This document shows positions 8,749 to 18,724 of a DNA stretch of 64,000 bases, piece after piece. Below the pieces are notes generated by a model. The model was not told where the DNA came from. It saw only the letters and a program-made list of their open reading frames with translations, and ran no database searches. This DNA comes from an uncultured Fodinibius sp. (GTDB lineage: Bacteria; Bacteroidota; Rhodothermia; Balneolales; Balneolaceae), in the NCBI GenBank assembly GCA_913056235.1, contig CAJXMW010000001.1, positions 186,001 through 250,000 on the forward strand, written 5' to 3'. Each line of letters begins with the position of its first letter. Position 1 is the stretch's first letter. Made by a program: the position numbers and the translations under genes.

Positions 8749-11163
8749 TCAAATATGACCGCGAATGCCAAAAATCACATTTCTTCCCGGTGCCGCAATA
8801 CCTGACGAATATGGCCGGTATCGCTCACTGGTGATATTCTCCAAACCAAAGTTCAGCGTTATATTCTCTGATATCGAATACATCGCTTTAACATTAAAGG
8901 TGTACCAACCAGGCGCATAAGGATTTCCGTTGGCATTGCTTGCATACAAGTGCGGTTTCCCTTTCTCAGAAGGAGCCAAGTCGGAGTAGGGAATTTCGCC
9001 ATTGTAATTAGCATAGACATCCACGGTAAGGTCGCCGGGGGTGTACCTCAGATGCGTACTGCCGAACGTTGGGGCTACGTGACGAACCGATACCTTTTGA
9101 CCACTATCATCTTCCTCTTCACCTTCTTGAAAGTTGATGTGAGAGGAGAGGTTCAGCGTCGGCGTAATCTGGTATTCCATACTGGCCTGCAGTCCCCAAA
9201 CTTTGGCTGAGGATACATTCTGGATTGCCTGCACCTGGCTCAGCGTGCCGTCATATAATACACTGTCCTGGCCATTCAGGGTAAAGTCGCGGCGGGCCAT
9301 CGCATTATCGAGAATGGTGTAAAAGGCCGTCACATCCAGCTTTAGCTTATTAGCAATCACCTTCTGAGCCCCCAGCTCAAAATTATAGGCGTACTCTGGA
9401 TCTAGGTTCGGATTCGGCACAATCACCGAGCCCGGCTCGGAGTCAAATATTTTGCCGATGTCGTCGATATTGGGCGCCCGAAAACCGGTAGAGATATGGC
9501 CATTGATCTGCCAGCTCTCAGCCGGTCGAAACACCGTGCCGATACTCCCCGTAATGGCCCCGCGGTTGAGCTCAGCCTTGTCGAACGGAAAATCTTCCAG
9601 ACGATCCGTAAAGTTGGCATCAATAAGATACTGGTTGTACCGCACGCCACCGGTCACCGTCCACTTGTCGCTGAGGTTGTTTTTGTAATTCAGGAAAGCA
9701 GCATACGATTGCCAGGAGGAATCATCGGGGTAACGAGTCGAGGTCGACAATCGCGCGCCGGTATTAATATTGGTCACGTGTGCCTTGGAATAGACCTTGT
9801 TGATAACACCTTCGATGCCGTAAAACAGCGTACTTTGATCAGTAAGCTGCTTCTCAAAATCAAAGTTCAGCGAGTAGGAGCGCACGTGCTCTTCGCGGTT
9901 TCGCAGGTTGGGATCTTGAAAGTCACGGTCATTGCGGCTCTCCTCGTAATCCTGGTAAGCTACTGTTGTTTTGAGCTGGTCAAACAGCTTTGAATCTGAA
10001 TAATAAGTAGCATTCAGATTGGTCATAAACCATTGCTGGGGACCGTAATACCACTCGGCATTGCTGAACTGACCATTATCTTTTTGGGTCAGTCGATCAT
10101 AGCGCGGGAGATCAGTCGTAGTAGAATAATGAACACCCAGCTTCAGATCCCAGTCGTCCGTGGGGCGATACCGGAATTTCTGCAATAAATTAATTTGGCT
10201 GTAGCCAGTGGGTTCCTGCACGTTGGGGCGCTCATTGGAAAGAACCATATCCTGTCCATTTACTCTTTCCACATATTCGGGTCGGCGATATTCATCGGGA
10301 CCGTTTGCACCCATTCTCATATCCTCATAGTCAGAATAAGTGAAGCTTGTCACAGATCCCCATTCGTCATAACCAAGGTTGAGATCGAAGTGGCCGGTCT
10401 TTTCCCAGTTGGCCGAAGCAATACGTGTTAAGGCATTAGCCTCAATCCGTGTTTCATCTTCGCTCAGACTCAGCTTTGGAGCAAGCGTGTTAAAGCTCAT
10501 GACCCCGCCAATAGCATCACTACCGTAGGTAACCGAACCTGGTCCCAGCACGACCTCGGTATTTTCGATCGAATTGGCATCCAGCGAGATAACATTCTGC
10601 AGGTTGCCCCCGCGAAAGATAGCGTTATTCATCCGCACGCCATCTACGACCAGCAACACGCGATTGGTGGCAAAGCCGCGAATCATAGGGCTGCCGCCGC
10701 CCATCTGGCTTTTCTGAATGAAGACCTCGTTGGAAACCCCCAGCAGATCCGCCGCTGTCTGCGGGTTTTGCAGCCGAGCTTCTTTTTGAGTGACCTGGGC
10801 TACCGATACCGGCACTTCGCTGGTACTTTGCATCCAGCGGTTGGCCGAGACGACCATCTGCCCCATCGGCACCGACTTCCGGGCCATGCCTACAGTCAGC
10901 CCCTGATCAACTATCTCATCATAAGACAGTCGAACATTCTGATAGCCAACATAGCTGAAGATTACGGTTCTTGTGTTCTGGAATTGTTTGATAGATGTCT
11001 GCCCTTTGGAGTCGGTTACTCCCGTAACCGAACGATCCTCGGTAAAAATATTTACGCCTGCCAAGGGTTCTCGGGTCTCTTCATCCACCACTGTAACAGT
11101 TTGCGAAAATGCTGATGATAGATACAGCAGTGTCATCAGCACCGTCAGTAGATACTTTTTCAT
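8749..11163 (-). CDS. TonB-dependent outer-membrane receptor (heme/siderophore-type)
   Basis: 804 residues. A signal peptide (about 1-20) is followed by a carboxypeptidase-regulatory-like beta-sandwich (about 21-95, PLAGVNIFTED...GVTDSKGQTSI), then a plug domain with LLVVDGVRMNNAIFRGGN (about 170-190) and GPGSVTYGSDAIGG, and a long beta-barrel ending in FGIRGHI, a typical C-terminal aromatic/hydrophobic strand. The plug motifs and the RGFATNRVLLVVDGVR context resemble the hemoglobin/heme/catecholate receptor group. It imports an iron chelate, heme or another ligand using TonB energy. The gene just upstream is a small membrane-anchored protein of unknown role, probably in the same transcript (36 bp gap). 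No obvious Fur box was found. Confidence 0.9.
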   Translation of the reverse strand: MKKYLLTVLMTLLYLSSAFSQTVTVVDEETREPLAGVNIFTEDRSVTGVTDSKGQTSIKQFQNTRTVIFSYVGYQNVRLSYDEIVDQGLTVGMARKSVPMGQMVVSANRWMQSTSEVPVSVAQVTQKEARLQNPQTAADLLGVSNEVFIQKSQMGGGSPMIRGFATNRVLLVVDGVRMNNAIFRGGNLQNVISLDANSIENTEVVLGPGSVTYGSDAIGGVMSFNTLAPKLSLSEDETRIEANALTRIASANWEKTGHFDLNLGYDEWGSVTSFTYSDYEDMRMGANGPDEYRRPEYVERVNGQDMVLSNERPNVQEPTGYSQINLLQKFRYRPTDDWDLKLGVHYSTTTDLPRYDRLTQKDNGQFSNAEWYYGPQQWFMTNLNATYYSDSKLFDQLKTTVAYQDYEESRNDRDFQDPNLRNREEHVRSYSLNFDFEKQLTDQSTLFYGIEGVINKVYSKAHVTNINTGARLSTSTRYPDDSSWQSYAAFLNYKNNLSDKWTVTGGVRYNQYLIDANFTDRLEDFPFDKAELNRGAITGSIGTVFRPAESWQINGHISTGFRAPNIDDIGKIFDSEPGSVIVPNPNLDPEYAYNFELGAQKVIANKLKLDVTAFYTILDNAMARRDFTLNGQDSVLYDGTLSQVQAIQNVSSAKVWGLQASMEYQITPTLNLSSHINFQEGEEEDDSGQKVSVRHVAPTFGSTHLRYTPGDLTVDVYANYNGEIPYSDLAPSEKGKPHLYASNANGNPYAPGWYTFNVKAMYSISENITLNFGLENITSERYRPYSSGIAAPGRNVIFGIRGHI

Positions 11164-11199
11164 AAAACAATGAGTATTTGTGTATTAGAAAGCTAAACG

Positions 11200-11757
11200 T
11201 TAAACCATGCAACTCATTGTTGGCTGGGGAGGGGGATCATCCAGATCTAAAACAATATTCTTGATGGAAGCCTTGCAAGCGGTATCTGAAATTTCATGCT
11301 GCCATGGTGTTAGCAATTCCGTCCCATGGACCAGTAAAAAGGTCTGATCAAGATAGGTCGAAAGTGAGGTCGTTTTCTGATGATCTTTGGGATGCTGCTG
11401 CAAGTAATTTGATACGTATTGCGATAGATTATTTAGCAGCTCTGTTTCGGCCTTATCCCAATGGCAGTAGTACCACATTTCGTTGCCGTGCTGCTCTTGG
11501 CGGATGACATCGTACATCTGTCCCCGGTATTCGAACTCCTGCTCTTCGTGCCATTGAAATTCGGGAGGAGAATCTTCACTCCATTCTACGGGAACCTTAA
11601 TCAGCTTTTTTTTCTCGCTGTAGTCACCCTCAATTCGTTCTTTCACGCTTCCCTTAACCGAATACAACCAGAAGTTATATACAAAGCCCGCCCCCAGAAA
11701 ATTGTAGGTAAAAAGAATAAGCAGCAGTATGGTCAACGCCCGTTTCATAACCCTCAA
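11200..11757 (-). CDS. Small secreted or membrane-anchored protein preceding the TonB receptor
   Basis: 185 residues. An N-terminal hydrophobic helix (LTILLLILFTYNFLGAGFVYNFWLY is represented by its core ILLLILFTYNFLGAGF) acts as signal anchor. The rest is acidic and soluble, ending in PPPQPTMSCMV. Proteins of this size, with a Pro-rich tail and one or two Cys, commonly precede TonB receptor genes in Bacteroidota-type genomes and have no assigned function. The gap to the receptor is 36 bp, so a two-gene operon is likely. ATG 11748 is an alternative start. Possible roles are a periplasmic ligand-handling or regulatory partner; this is inference from position only. Confidence 0.7.
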   Translation of the reverse strand: MRVMKRALTILLLILFTYNFLGAGFVYNFWLYSVKGSVKERIEGDYSEKKKLIKVPVEWSEDSPPEFQWHEEQEFEYRGQMYDVIRQEQHGNEMWYYCHWDKAETELLNNLSQYVSNYLQQHPKDHQKTTSLSTYLDQTFLLVHGTELLTPWQHEISDTACKASIKNIVLDLDDPPPQPTMSCMV

Positions 11758-11893
11758 TTATAACAAAATACGATGGCACTTAAGAACATACTTCTACCTG
11801 AGGTATCAAAACTATAACAGCGAAAGCGCCGCATGTAATTGGTCATATTTCTATCTATAGATGAGAGGCCAATTATATTATATAAAGCAAAGA

Positions 11894-11913
11894 GAAGGTA
11901 GAGAGCTACCTTC
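11894..11913. promoter_or_regulatory. 8-bp inverted repeat in the divergent promoter region
   Basis: GAAGGTAG-AGAG-CTACCTTC lies 85 bp before the GbsR-like regulator start and 136 bp before the divergent TonB operon. No T-run follows it in either direction on the sense side of a gene, so an operator is more plausible than a terminator. Confidence 0.35.
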
Positions 11914-11998
11914 TTGATCCCACCTAGTTTATCTTGTTCAATATGTACTGAATATTTTGTAGCTTGTATGTTTAAATATCGACATCAAATAGGCTCAC

Positions 11999-12472
11999 AT
12001 GGCTTCTGACGATCTTTACGAAAAGAAAAAACAATTTGTCGAAGAAATTAGCTTGCTGATGGAAGAAAGCGGAAAGCCGCGCATTGCCGGACAAATTATG
12101 GGTTGGCTGATGATTTGTGACCCGCCGCAGCAATCCTTCTCGGACCTTGTTGAGCATCTTGATGTCAGCAAAGCATCCATCAGCAATATGACTCGCATGT
12201 TGCTGCAGTCTGGACTTATCGAAAAGGTACGCATTCCGGGCGAACGACAAATCCACTTTCAAATTCAAGAAGAGGCCTGGGTGAATGTACTCGAGAACCA
12301 GCTCGAAAATATTAATGCCCTTCGCAAAATTTCGGCCACTGGCCTGGATCTACTTGAAGAAGATCCCGATACTGATAAAACCCGGCTACGGAAGATGAAC
12401 AAGTTTTATCAATTTGCCGAAAAGAACTTACCTAAACTTATTCACCAATATAAGAAAGAACATTTCGACTAG
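11999..12472 (+). CDS. GbsR/MarR-family transcriptional regulator
   Basis: 157 residues with a winged helix-turn-helix of the GbsR type. The recognition region is LVEHLDVSKASISNMTRMLLQSGLIEKV (key part: DVSKASISNMTRML, about residues 57-70), preceded by the IAGQIMGWLMICDPP helix typical of this family. A C-terminal dimerisation helix region follows. GbsR-type proteins repress osmolyte or efflux genes. The gene is divergent from the TonB operon and convergent with the RND drug-efflux operon, either of which could be its target. No ligand can be predicted. Confidence 0.85.
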   Translation: MASDDLYEKKKQFVEEISLLMEESGKPRIAGQIMGWLMICDPPQQSFSDLVEHLDVSKASISNMTRMLLQSGLIEKVRIPGERQIHFQIQEEAWVNVLENQLENINALRKISATGLDLLEEDPDTDKTRLRKMNKFYQFAEKNLPKLIHQYKKEHFD

Positions 12473-12581
12473 CTCAAAATTATCTCAAATAGAGGACTTT
12501 GCAGAACTCGATTTCACCCTGAATTTAGTTTAGGGTCTTTTGCCCAAAAGCCCTTAATAGCTTTTAAAGAGATAAAGCAGT

Positions 12582-12628
12582 AGATGCTGAAACTCCGAAT
12601 GCTCGGAATACGGCAAGTTCAGCATGAC
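12582..12628. repeat. Intergenic palindromic repeat (CTGAA...TTCAG family)
   Basis: AGATGCTGAAAC and CAAGTTCAGCATGAC form an outer inverted repeat (ATGCTGAA/TTCAGCAT). Between them sits a 20-bp insert which itself folds (TCCGA-ATGC-TCGGA). The outer arms resemble the hairpin arms at 30260-30280 and 39496-39512. It lies between the convergent GbsR-like gene and RND operon; no coding content is seen. Confidence 0.5.
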
Positions 12629-12650
12629 ACGTATGGGGTTTGCAAAGTCT

Positions 12651-12688
12651 AAAAAATAAAAGCCGCACCTTTCACAGTGCGACTTTTA
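12651..12688 (-). terminator. Intrinsic terminator of the RND drug-efflux operon
   Basis: On the minus strand: AAAAGTCGCAC, an eight-base loop, GTGCGGCTTTT, then ATTTTTT. It starts about 48 bp after the RND permease stop at 12736. Confidence 0.85.
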
Positions 12689-12735
12689 TCGGGGATAACG
12701 ATAGAGGGAGTCTATCGTTGATGGGATATGTCAAC

Positions 12736-15700
12736 TCAAGTAGAAAAAGTGTTTCGCCATTCTCGTACTTTCCGCTTGGTTTGCACACCTATATAGTACA
12801 TCGACGGCACCAGGAATAGCGTGAGCAACGTGGCAAAGCCGAGGCCAAAGATGATGGTCCAAGCCAACGCACCCCAGAAGGCCGCACTGTCACCACCGAA
12901 ATATATATTGGGATCCAAGCTGGCAAACAGTCCATAAAAATCGATATTTAATCCTATTGCCAGCGGAAAGAGCCCCAGTATCGTAGAGGCAGCTGTCAGA
13001 ATTACCGGATTCAAACGGACCCTGCCACCTTCGATGACGGCCTCTCGCAGATCCTTGCCCTCATTGCGTAGGATATCGGTATAATCGACCAGAATAATTC
13101 CGTTCTTGACCACAATTCCGGCCACGGCGATGATCCCCATCCCCGTTAGCACCACAGAAATATTCATCCCGAAGGTTGCAAAGCCGATAAAAACCCCGAT
13201 CAGACTAAAGACAACCTGCGACATAATGATCAGTGGCTTGCCGATAGAGTTAAACTGGGCAACAAGCGTTAAGAAAATGAGTAATACCGCAGCCACCAAT
13301 GCTACACTCAGGAAGTTCATGGTTTCGGCCTGATCCTCTTGCTGACCGGTAAGGGCCACAGAATAGCCTTCGGGAACTTCAAAGTCTTGCAAGGCCGTGC
13401 GGATTTGGGCATTAATTTCATTGGCATTGTAGCCTTCCAACACGTTGGATGAAAGCGTAACTACCCGCTGCAGGTCAATTCGGTTAATGGATCCATAGCT
13501 TTTGGTATACTTCGCATCCGCGACCGCCGAGATCGGAATCATGCCACCGGCAGTAGGTACCTGCATATTCATTAGCCTGGTGATATTGGAACGATCTTCC
13601 TTCTGGGCTCGGAGCGTAATATCGTATTCATCTTCTCCTTCGCGGAATGTAGAAACCGGTACGCCCAAAAGGGCTGTTCGTATCTGACTACCCAGCTGTG
13701 CGTTGTTGATGTTGTAGCTGTTGGCTTTCACCTCGTCAATATCCACAAGAATCTCGGGATTATTGACCTGAAGGTCGGATTTCAGCTCTTCGATACCCGT
13801 GATATTCTGCGAGGCGATATATTGCTGTAATTTGTTCGAAAGGCTTACAAGCCGATCGAAATCCTCCCCGGCAATCTCAATATTCACCGGTTTTCCGGTG
13901 GGCGGACCCGACTGCTCCTGCTCAACCACAATTTCGGCACTGGGGATACCCCGTAAATTTTTGCGGATGTCATTCAGTATTTTCTGCGTCGAAACACCCT
14001 GCCGATACTGATAGTCTACAAAAGAAATGCTGACCTTACTCTTGTTGGCACTTTGTGTTTTGTCCATATCAGAACGCGCAGCAGCCCCAACCGCCACATT
14101 GGAAATTACTGATTTTACAATGGGGTTATCCCTGCCAATAACTTCAAAAACGCGATCTTCAATCTCCTTGGTTACCTCGTTGGTCGTTTCCAGGTCGGTA
14201 CCTACCGGCATCTTGTTATAGATATACACAAAGTTAGGCTGACTCTCAGAGAAGAATACCACTTTGGGCGAAACAATACCCAGTAATACCACACTCATTA
14301 CCAGTCCTGCAACGGCACCTCCCAACGTATACCACGGACGATTACCCTCTAGAATCCAGGCAATGGCTGCCTTATAATTTTCCTGTATGCGCGGAAGTAC
14401 CGATTCATTAAACTTTGCGATCAGCGGTTTAAGTACGAATCGCTCTACTAGATACAACCCATAGAGGAATAGCAACAGATTGCCAACAAACCAGTTCCCA
14501 AACAAGTAAAAAATACCGGCAAGGGCAGCAAAAATTCCGCCCCCAATCCAAAGGCCTGTATTATCCCCATTGTGCTCGTCCTTGCCGCCGTTTCCATCTT
14601 CCTTTTCCATAAACGAGGCGGCAAAAACCGGGTTTATTACAAGGGCTACAACCAGCGAGGCTACCAGCGTTAATATCATGGTAATCGGCAGATACACCAT
14701 AAATTTTCCAATAATACCACCCCAGAATAACAGCGGTACGAAAGGGGCAATAGTTGTGAGTGTACCGGTAATCACCGGCAGCGCAATTTCTCCGGCCGCC
14801 CGCTTGGCCGCCTCGATCTTGCTGTAGTCTCGCTCATTAATATACCTGTAGATGTTCTCAACAATCACAATTGCGTTGTCGACCACAATACCCAGCCCCA
14901 GAATAAGGGCAAAGAGCACCACAATATTGATACTAAAGCCAAGAGATGGCATCACCGCAAAAGCAATAAGGGAGGAAAGTGGAATAGCCAGACCAACGTA
15001 TATGGCATTCTCGACGCCCATGATAAACATCAGCACCACTACTACAAACAAGAAGCCCATAATTACGGTGTTAAACAGATTGGAAACGCTCTGCCGGGTA
15101 TCATTAGAACGGTCTCCGGTATAGGTAATATTAAGACCTTCGGGCAAGGTGGTCTGCTGCATATCCTGTATAGCCGCTTGCGTACGGTCGGTTGCTTCAA
15201 TAAGGTTAGCGCCTCCCTGCTTTTTTACGTTCACGGTAATCACCGGTTCGCCACCAAGTCGAGCATAACTTTCCCGGTCGGCAAAGCCTCCCTTTATTTC
15301 GGCAATATCCTTGAGATACACATCACTGCCACGCGCATTTTGCAGGATAAGGTTCTTGAGATGTTTTGCACTGTCTACTTTCCCATCAACGCGTACGGCG
15401 TGCTCCATGCGTCCCAAGTCAAGGCCGCCGCCGGAAATTGTTACGTTCTTCTGCGCAATGGCCTGACTTATTTGCGGAAAAGTGATACCTGTGGCCTGCA
15501 TTTTGGCCATATCCGTATTGATCTGAATTTCGCGTTCGAGTCCACCGACAATCTGGGCTTCGTTAATTCCCGGGAGGCTTTCCACCTTATCTTGGATGTC
15601 TTTGGCATACTGCTTAAGGTCAACAATATCGAAATTACCAGAAAGGTTGACGTTCAAAATCGGCTGGTCGGAGGGGTTGATATCATCCACCGATGGTTCT

Positions 15701-16089
15701 TGGGTAAGCTGCTGCGGGAGCTCGGTACGGGCCTTGTCAACCGCATCATTGACCTCCTGTTGAGCCACCAGCTTATCTTTACTAGTCTCAAACTCAATAG
15801 TAATGACCGAGGTGGCCTGCTTGGAGACACTGCTTATTTCATCGACGCCATCAATCCCTTTCAGTTCCTGTTCAATGGGACGCGTAATAAGATTCTCAAC
15901 ATCTGCTGGCGACGCACCGGCATAAATCGTAACGATATTAAACGTCGGGATCTGCACTTCGGGAAACTGTTCCTTAGGCAGTGTCAGGTACGAAAAAACT
16001 CCCATAAGCGTAATCAGGACCGTCATCAAATAGACGGTGGTCCGATTATCTATTGAAAGACTCGAAATTTTAAATTCTTTGAAGCTCAT
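12736..16089 (-). CDS. HAE1-type RND multidrug efflux permease (AcrB/MexB-like)
   Basis: 1117 residues. The first membrane helix starts at about residue 18 and is followed by the porter domain (SPADVENLITRPIEQELKGIDG), the N-terminal helix bundle with GLGIVVDNAIVIVENI (proton-relay Asp), a second porter domain, and the C-terminal bundle including GIVVKNGIILVDY. It expels hydrophobic compounds across both membranes together with the adaptor and TolC proteins encoded beside it. At about residues 500-560, between the two halves, there is a Gly/Asp/Asn-rich linker plus two extra hydrophobic segments absent from AcrB, a variation seen in Bacteroidota-type homologues. It is the last gene of the TetR-TolC-adaptor-permease operon. 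Confidence 0.92.
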   Translation of the reverse strand: MSFKEFKISSLSIDNRTTVYLMTVLITLMGVFSYLTLPKEQFPEVQIPTFNIVTIYAGASPADVENLITRPIEQELKGIDGVDEISSVSKQATSVITIEFETSKDKLVAQQEVNDAVDKARTELPQQLTQEPSVDDINPSDQPILNVNLSGNFDIVDLKQYAKDIQDKVESLPGINEAQIVGGLEREIQINTDMAKMQATGITFPQISQAIAQKNVTISGGGLDLGRMEHAVRVDGKVDSAKHLKNLILQNARGSDVYLKDIAEIKGGFADRESYARLGGEPVITVNVKKQGGANLIEATDRTQAAIQDMQQTTLPEGLNITYTGDRSNDTRQSVSNLFNTVIMGFLFVVVVLMFIMGVENAIYVGLAIPLSSLIAFAVMPSLGFSINIVVLFALILGLGIVVDNAIVIVENIYRYINERDYSKIEAAKRAAGEIALPVITGTLTTIAPFVPLLFWGGIIGKFMVYLPITMILTLVASLVVALVINPVFAASFMEKEDGNGGKDEHNGDNTGLWIGGGIFAALAGIFYLFGNWFVGNLLLFLYGLYLVERFVLKPLIAKFNESVLPRIQENYKAAIAWILEGNRPWYTLGGAVAGLVMSVVLLGIVSPKVVFFSESQPNFVYIYNKMPVGTDLETTNEVTKEIEDRVFEVIGRDNPIVKSVISNVAVGAAARSDMDKTQSANKSKVSISFVDYQYRQGVSTQKILNDIRKNLRGIPSAEIVVEQEQSGPPTGKPVNIEIAGEDFDRLVSLSNKLQQYIASQNITGIEELKSDLQVNNPEILVDIDEVKANSYNINNAQLGSQIRTALLGVPVSTFREGEDEYDITLRAQKEDRSNITRLMNMQVPTAGGMIPISAVADAKYTKSYGSINRIDLQRVVTLSSNVLEGYNANEINAQIRTALQDFEVPEGYSVALTGQQEDQAETMNFLSVALVAAVLLIFLTLVAQFNSIGKPLIIMSQVVFSLIGVFIGFATFGMNISVVLTGMGIIAVAGIVVKNGIILVDYTDILRNEGKDLREAVIEGGRVRLNPVILTAASTILGLFPLAIGLNIDFYGLFASLDPNIYFGGDSAAFWGALAWTIIFGLGFATLLTLFLVPSMYYIGVQTKRKVREWRNTFST

Positions 16090-16109
16090 TATAGAATTCG
16101 ACTTTTAAA

Positions 16110-17147
16110 TTAATTTTCCTGGATGGTAATAGGCATTTGATCGCTCAGGGCATTGTAACCCACCGTTACCAGCCGATCGCCCGGGCGTAATCCCTTTTCA
16201 ATGAGCGCCTGATCGTTATAGGTTAGTCCAAACTCGATTGGCTGCTTGCTGGCTACCCAGCTGGGATTGCCCTTCTTTGCCACATACACAAAAGCATTAC
16301 CTTCGGGTTGTTGGATAGCATTAAGCGGTACCGTTACCTCATTGGAGCGCGTCACATCATTCACCCGAAGCTTCGCCAGCATATTAGGGCGTACCATTCC
16401 ATCCATATTGGGAATGTATATTTCGATGCTAAACGTGCGATTCGACGGATCAATTACCTCGCTCACCACATCAATGTTCTTTGTAAGCTGACGATCCAGG
16501 CTGGGCAGTTTCACTGTTACGCTGTCGGTACGGTCAACACGCGTGATATAAGCTTCTGAAATTTCGGCCGTCACCTTCAAGGCTTCGGAATTCGCAATTT
16601 GAAAAGCCGGTTTCGAGGGAGCAGCTGTTTCGCCCTCCTTCAGCATCACCCGATTCACCGTACCACCGATAGTCGCACGAACAGTGTAGTAGTCAAACTG
16701 CTCACGAAGCGTGGCCAGCTGATTTTCCAGCGATTTCACCTGATTTTTGGCACGGAGAAATTCAATTTCCGAACCAATATCCTCTTTACGAAGATTCTGC
16801 TGGCGCTCATACACTGTACGAGCCAATTCCAGCTGTGTTTTCACTTCTTCAATCTGGCTTTTAGTCACTTCTCCATCCAATGTGGCCAGCACATCGCCTT
16901 TGGAAACTTTGTCACCGGCATTCACTTTGACCGATTCAACCGTGGCCGAGGTTTTGGGCGAAATCAGAATGGTTTTATCCGACTCTACCGTCCCCTGAAT
17001 ATTCAGGAAGTGTTTGAACGTTCCCGTTTTCACCTCTTGGGTATAAACCGGCACAGCTTTACTGCCCGATTGTTCTTCATTGGGATTCGAGTCACCACAA
17101 GCGCTAACCAGCACCAGTAGTGATAAAATGCTTATTGCCTGTTTCAT
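16110..17147 (-). CDS. RND efflux periplasmic adaptor (HlyD/MFP family) lipoprotein
   Basis: About 345 residues starting MKQAISILSLLVLVSACGDSN, whose lipobox (VSAC) predicts an inner-membrane lipoprotein. Domains in order are the biotinyl-lipoyl-like half motif (VKVNAGDKVSKGDVLATLD), an alpha-helical hairpin (about 100-160), the second lipoyl half (ATIGGTVNRVMLKEGETA), a beta-barrel and a membrane-proximal domain. It joins the permease to TolC. An upstream in-frame ATG at 17165 would add six residues; ATG 17147 was chosen because it gives a normal signal peptide. The gap to the permease is 20 bp and to the TolC gene about 20 bp, so it is one operon. Confidence 0.9.
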   Translation of the reverse strand: MKQAISILSLLVLVSACGDSNPNEEQSGSKAVPVYTQEVKTGTFKHFLNIQGTVESDKTILISPKTSATVESVKVNAGDKVSKGDVLATLDGEVTKSQIEEVKTQLELARTVYERQQNLRKEDIGSEIEFLRAKNQVKSLENQLATLREQFDYYTVRATIGGTVNRVMLKEGETAAPSKPAFQIANSEALKVTAEISEAYITRVDRTDSVTVKLPSLDRQLTKNIDVVSEVIDPSNRTFSIEIYIPNMDGMVRPNMLAKLRVNDVTRSNEVTVPLNAIQQPEGNAFVYVAKKGNPSWVASKQPIEFGLTYNDQALIEKGLRPGDRLVTVGYNALSDQMPITIQEN

Positions 17148-17167
17148 ATCAGCTAAAGTTATCATTG

Positions 17168-18709
17168 TTATTTAAGTTCAATTTTATCTTTTAATTCCGA
17201 CGGATTCTGGCTCACAAAAGGTACCTTGCCAATAGCCTGATCGTATCGTGCTTTAGCACTCAGGTAGTTGAACGCCATTTGAGCATAGGCCATCTCAGCT
17301 TCGCGCAGCTGCAGCTCTGCATCGGTGACCTCCTGCTGTGAGCCCAGTCCATTTTGATATCTTTTGAGTGCACGTTCATAACCATCCTGTGCCTGTTGTA
17401 GCGCTTGTTTGCGCGCCGAAGCCGTTTGTAACGCTTCACGGATATCACCCTTGGCCGCCACAATTTGTTTTTGTGTACTTTGCTTAGCCTGGTATTCTTG
17501 CAGTTTCAAATCTCTGAGCTGAATCTTGGCCTGCTGCACCGAGGCATCACGGCTAAATCCCTGGAAAATAGGCAAGCTTACATTCAGCATCAGCGTCTGT
17601 GAGCGAGCACGGCTCTGCTCCGTCCCAAATACATTGGGTCTACCGGCTTCAGAGGCTGTCCATTGCAAATTATAGGATGTAGTCACCGTTGGCAGGTAGC
17701 GGCTCTTTTGGGCTTTAATCTGCTTATTCTGCAACTTTTGTTGAACATCGATTGCGCGCATGTCACCGCGAAGCTCCATTGCTTTGCTTAACAACAGCGA
17801 ATCTGCTTGCAGTGTAAGCGGCGTCATCCGGTCCACTTTCTTAAGAGCTTTATTTTCGGATGTACTAGCTGCCTCATCTTTAATATTGTAGTCATTTAAG
17901 CTGCCCACGACCCCAATATCCAGCGATACCGGAATGCCCATGGCGTCGAGTAGGTTATTGGTCGCGTCCTCAACGGCAAACTCGGCCTGCGTAACCTGTG
18001 GCTGTTGATTAGAAAGCTGTACCTCCAGCTGCTGTACGGCATATTCATCCACAAACCCCTGCTCCAATCGTTTGCGGGTATCTTCCAGATTCTTCTTAAT
18101 ACGTTCCAGACGATCACGCTGTAGGCGAAGCTGCTGTTTGGCAATAAGGACCTGATAAAAAGCCTGCCGGGTTTGGGTGACAACCTGCTGCGCTGTGGCA
18201 AGCAGATTTTCGGCCTGTGCAGCCTTAAACAACTTTGAACTACTCACCCCTACAAAAGCACGTCCGCTAAATAATATTTGTGAAACATTAAACCCACCCG
18301 ACCAATTATTGTCGGTTCCAAAAGCTACCGGCACCAGCTTATTCGGATCACCGTTGGGATTAAAAACTACTTCTGGGATAAAGTTCACCGGCACTTCCAG
18401 ATTCCGGGTGTAGTTGGCCGAAGCTGAAATCTCAGGTATAACTTCACTCCACGCCGTACGCACCTGCTGCCTCGCATCTTCTATCGACAACAGTGCACGC
18501 TTGATCTGCGTGTTATTGGCCAGAGATATCTGGATAGCCTGTGTAACCGTAATATTGTTATTTATCTGCAAACTGTCGGGCAGGTTGGCGCGATCTTGCG
18601 CCCTGACAGGGGCAATGGTAAGAGCCAGTAACAGAACAACGGCCCCTAACTGTCCGAAAATCCCAGCCCTGCAGCAAGTTAATCTTTGGTTAATATTTTG
18701 GTCAATCAT
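17168..18709 (-). CDS. TolC-family outer-membrane efflux channel
   Basis: 513 residues. A signal peptide ends around APVRAQD (residue 38). Two long heptad-rich helical repeats follow, typical of the outer-membrane efflux protein family (for example ATAQQVVTQTRQAFYQVLIA and its partner QLREAEMAYAQMAFNYLSAK). Three copies make the outer-membrane barrel and periplasmic tunnel. It lies second in the operon after the TetR gene (15 bp gap) and before the adaptor. Confidence 0.92.
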   Translation of the reverse strand: MIDQNINQRLTCCRAGIFGQLGAVVLLLALTIAPVRAQDRANLPDSLQINNNITVTQAIQISLANNTQIKRALLSIEDARQQVRTAWSEVIPEISASANYTRNLEVPVNFIPEVVFNPNGDPNKLVPVAFGTDNNWSGGFNVSQILFSGRAFVGVSSSKLFKAAQAENLLATAQQVVTQTRQAFYQVLIAKQQLRLQRDRLERIKKNLEDTRKRLEQGFVDEYAVQQLEVQLSNQQPQVTQAEFAVEDATNNLLDAMGIPVSLDIGVVGSLNDYNIKDEAASTSENKALKKVDRMTPLTLQADSLLLSKAMELRGDMRAIDVQQKLQNKQIKAQKSRYLPTVTTSYNLQWTASEAGRPNVFGTEQSRARSQTLMLNVSLPIFQGFSRDASVQQAKIQLRDLKLQEYQAKQSTQKQIVAAKGDIREALQTASARKQALQQAQDGYERALKRYQNGLGSQQEVTDAELQLREAEMAYAQMAFNYLSAKARYDQAIGKVPFVSQNPSELKDKIELK

Positions 18710-18724
18710 TCTTAGCTCTAAAGT

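Noticed and set aside
15178-16056. 292-residue plus-strand open frame inside the RND permease
   Set aside because: Antisense to a strongly conserved transporter; composition fits a reverse-frame shadow.
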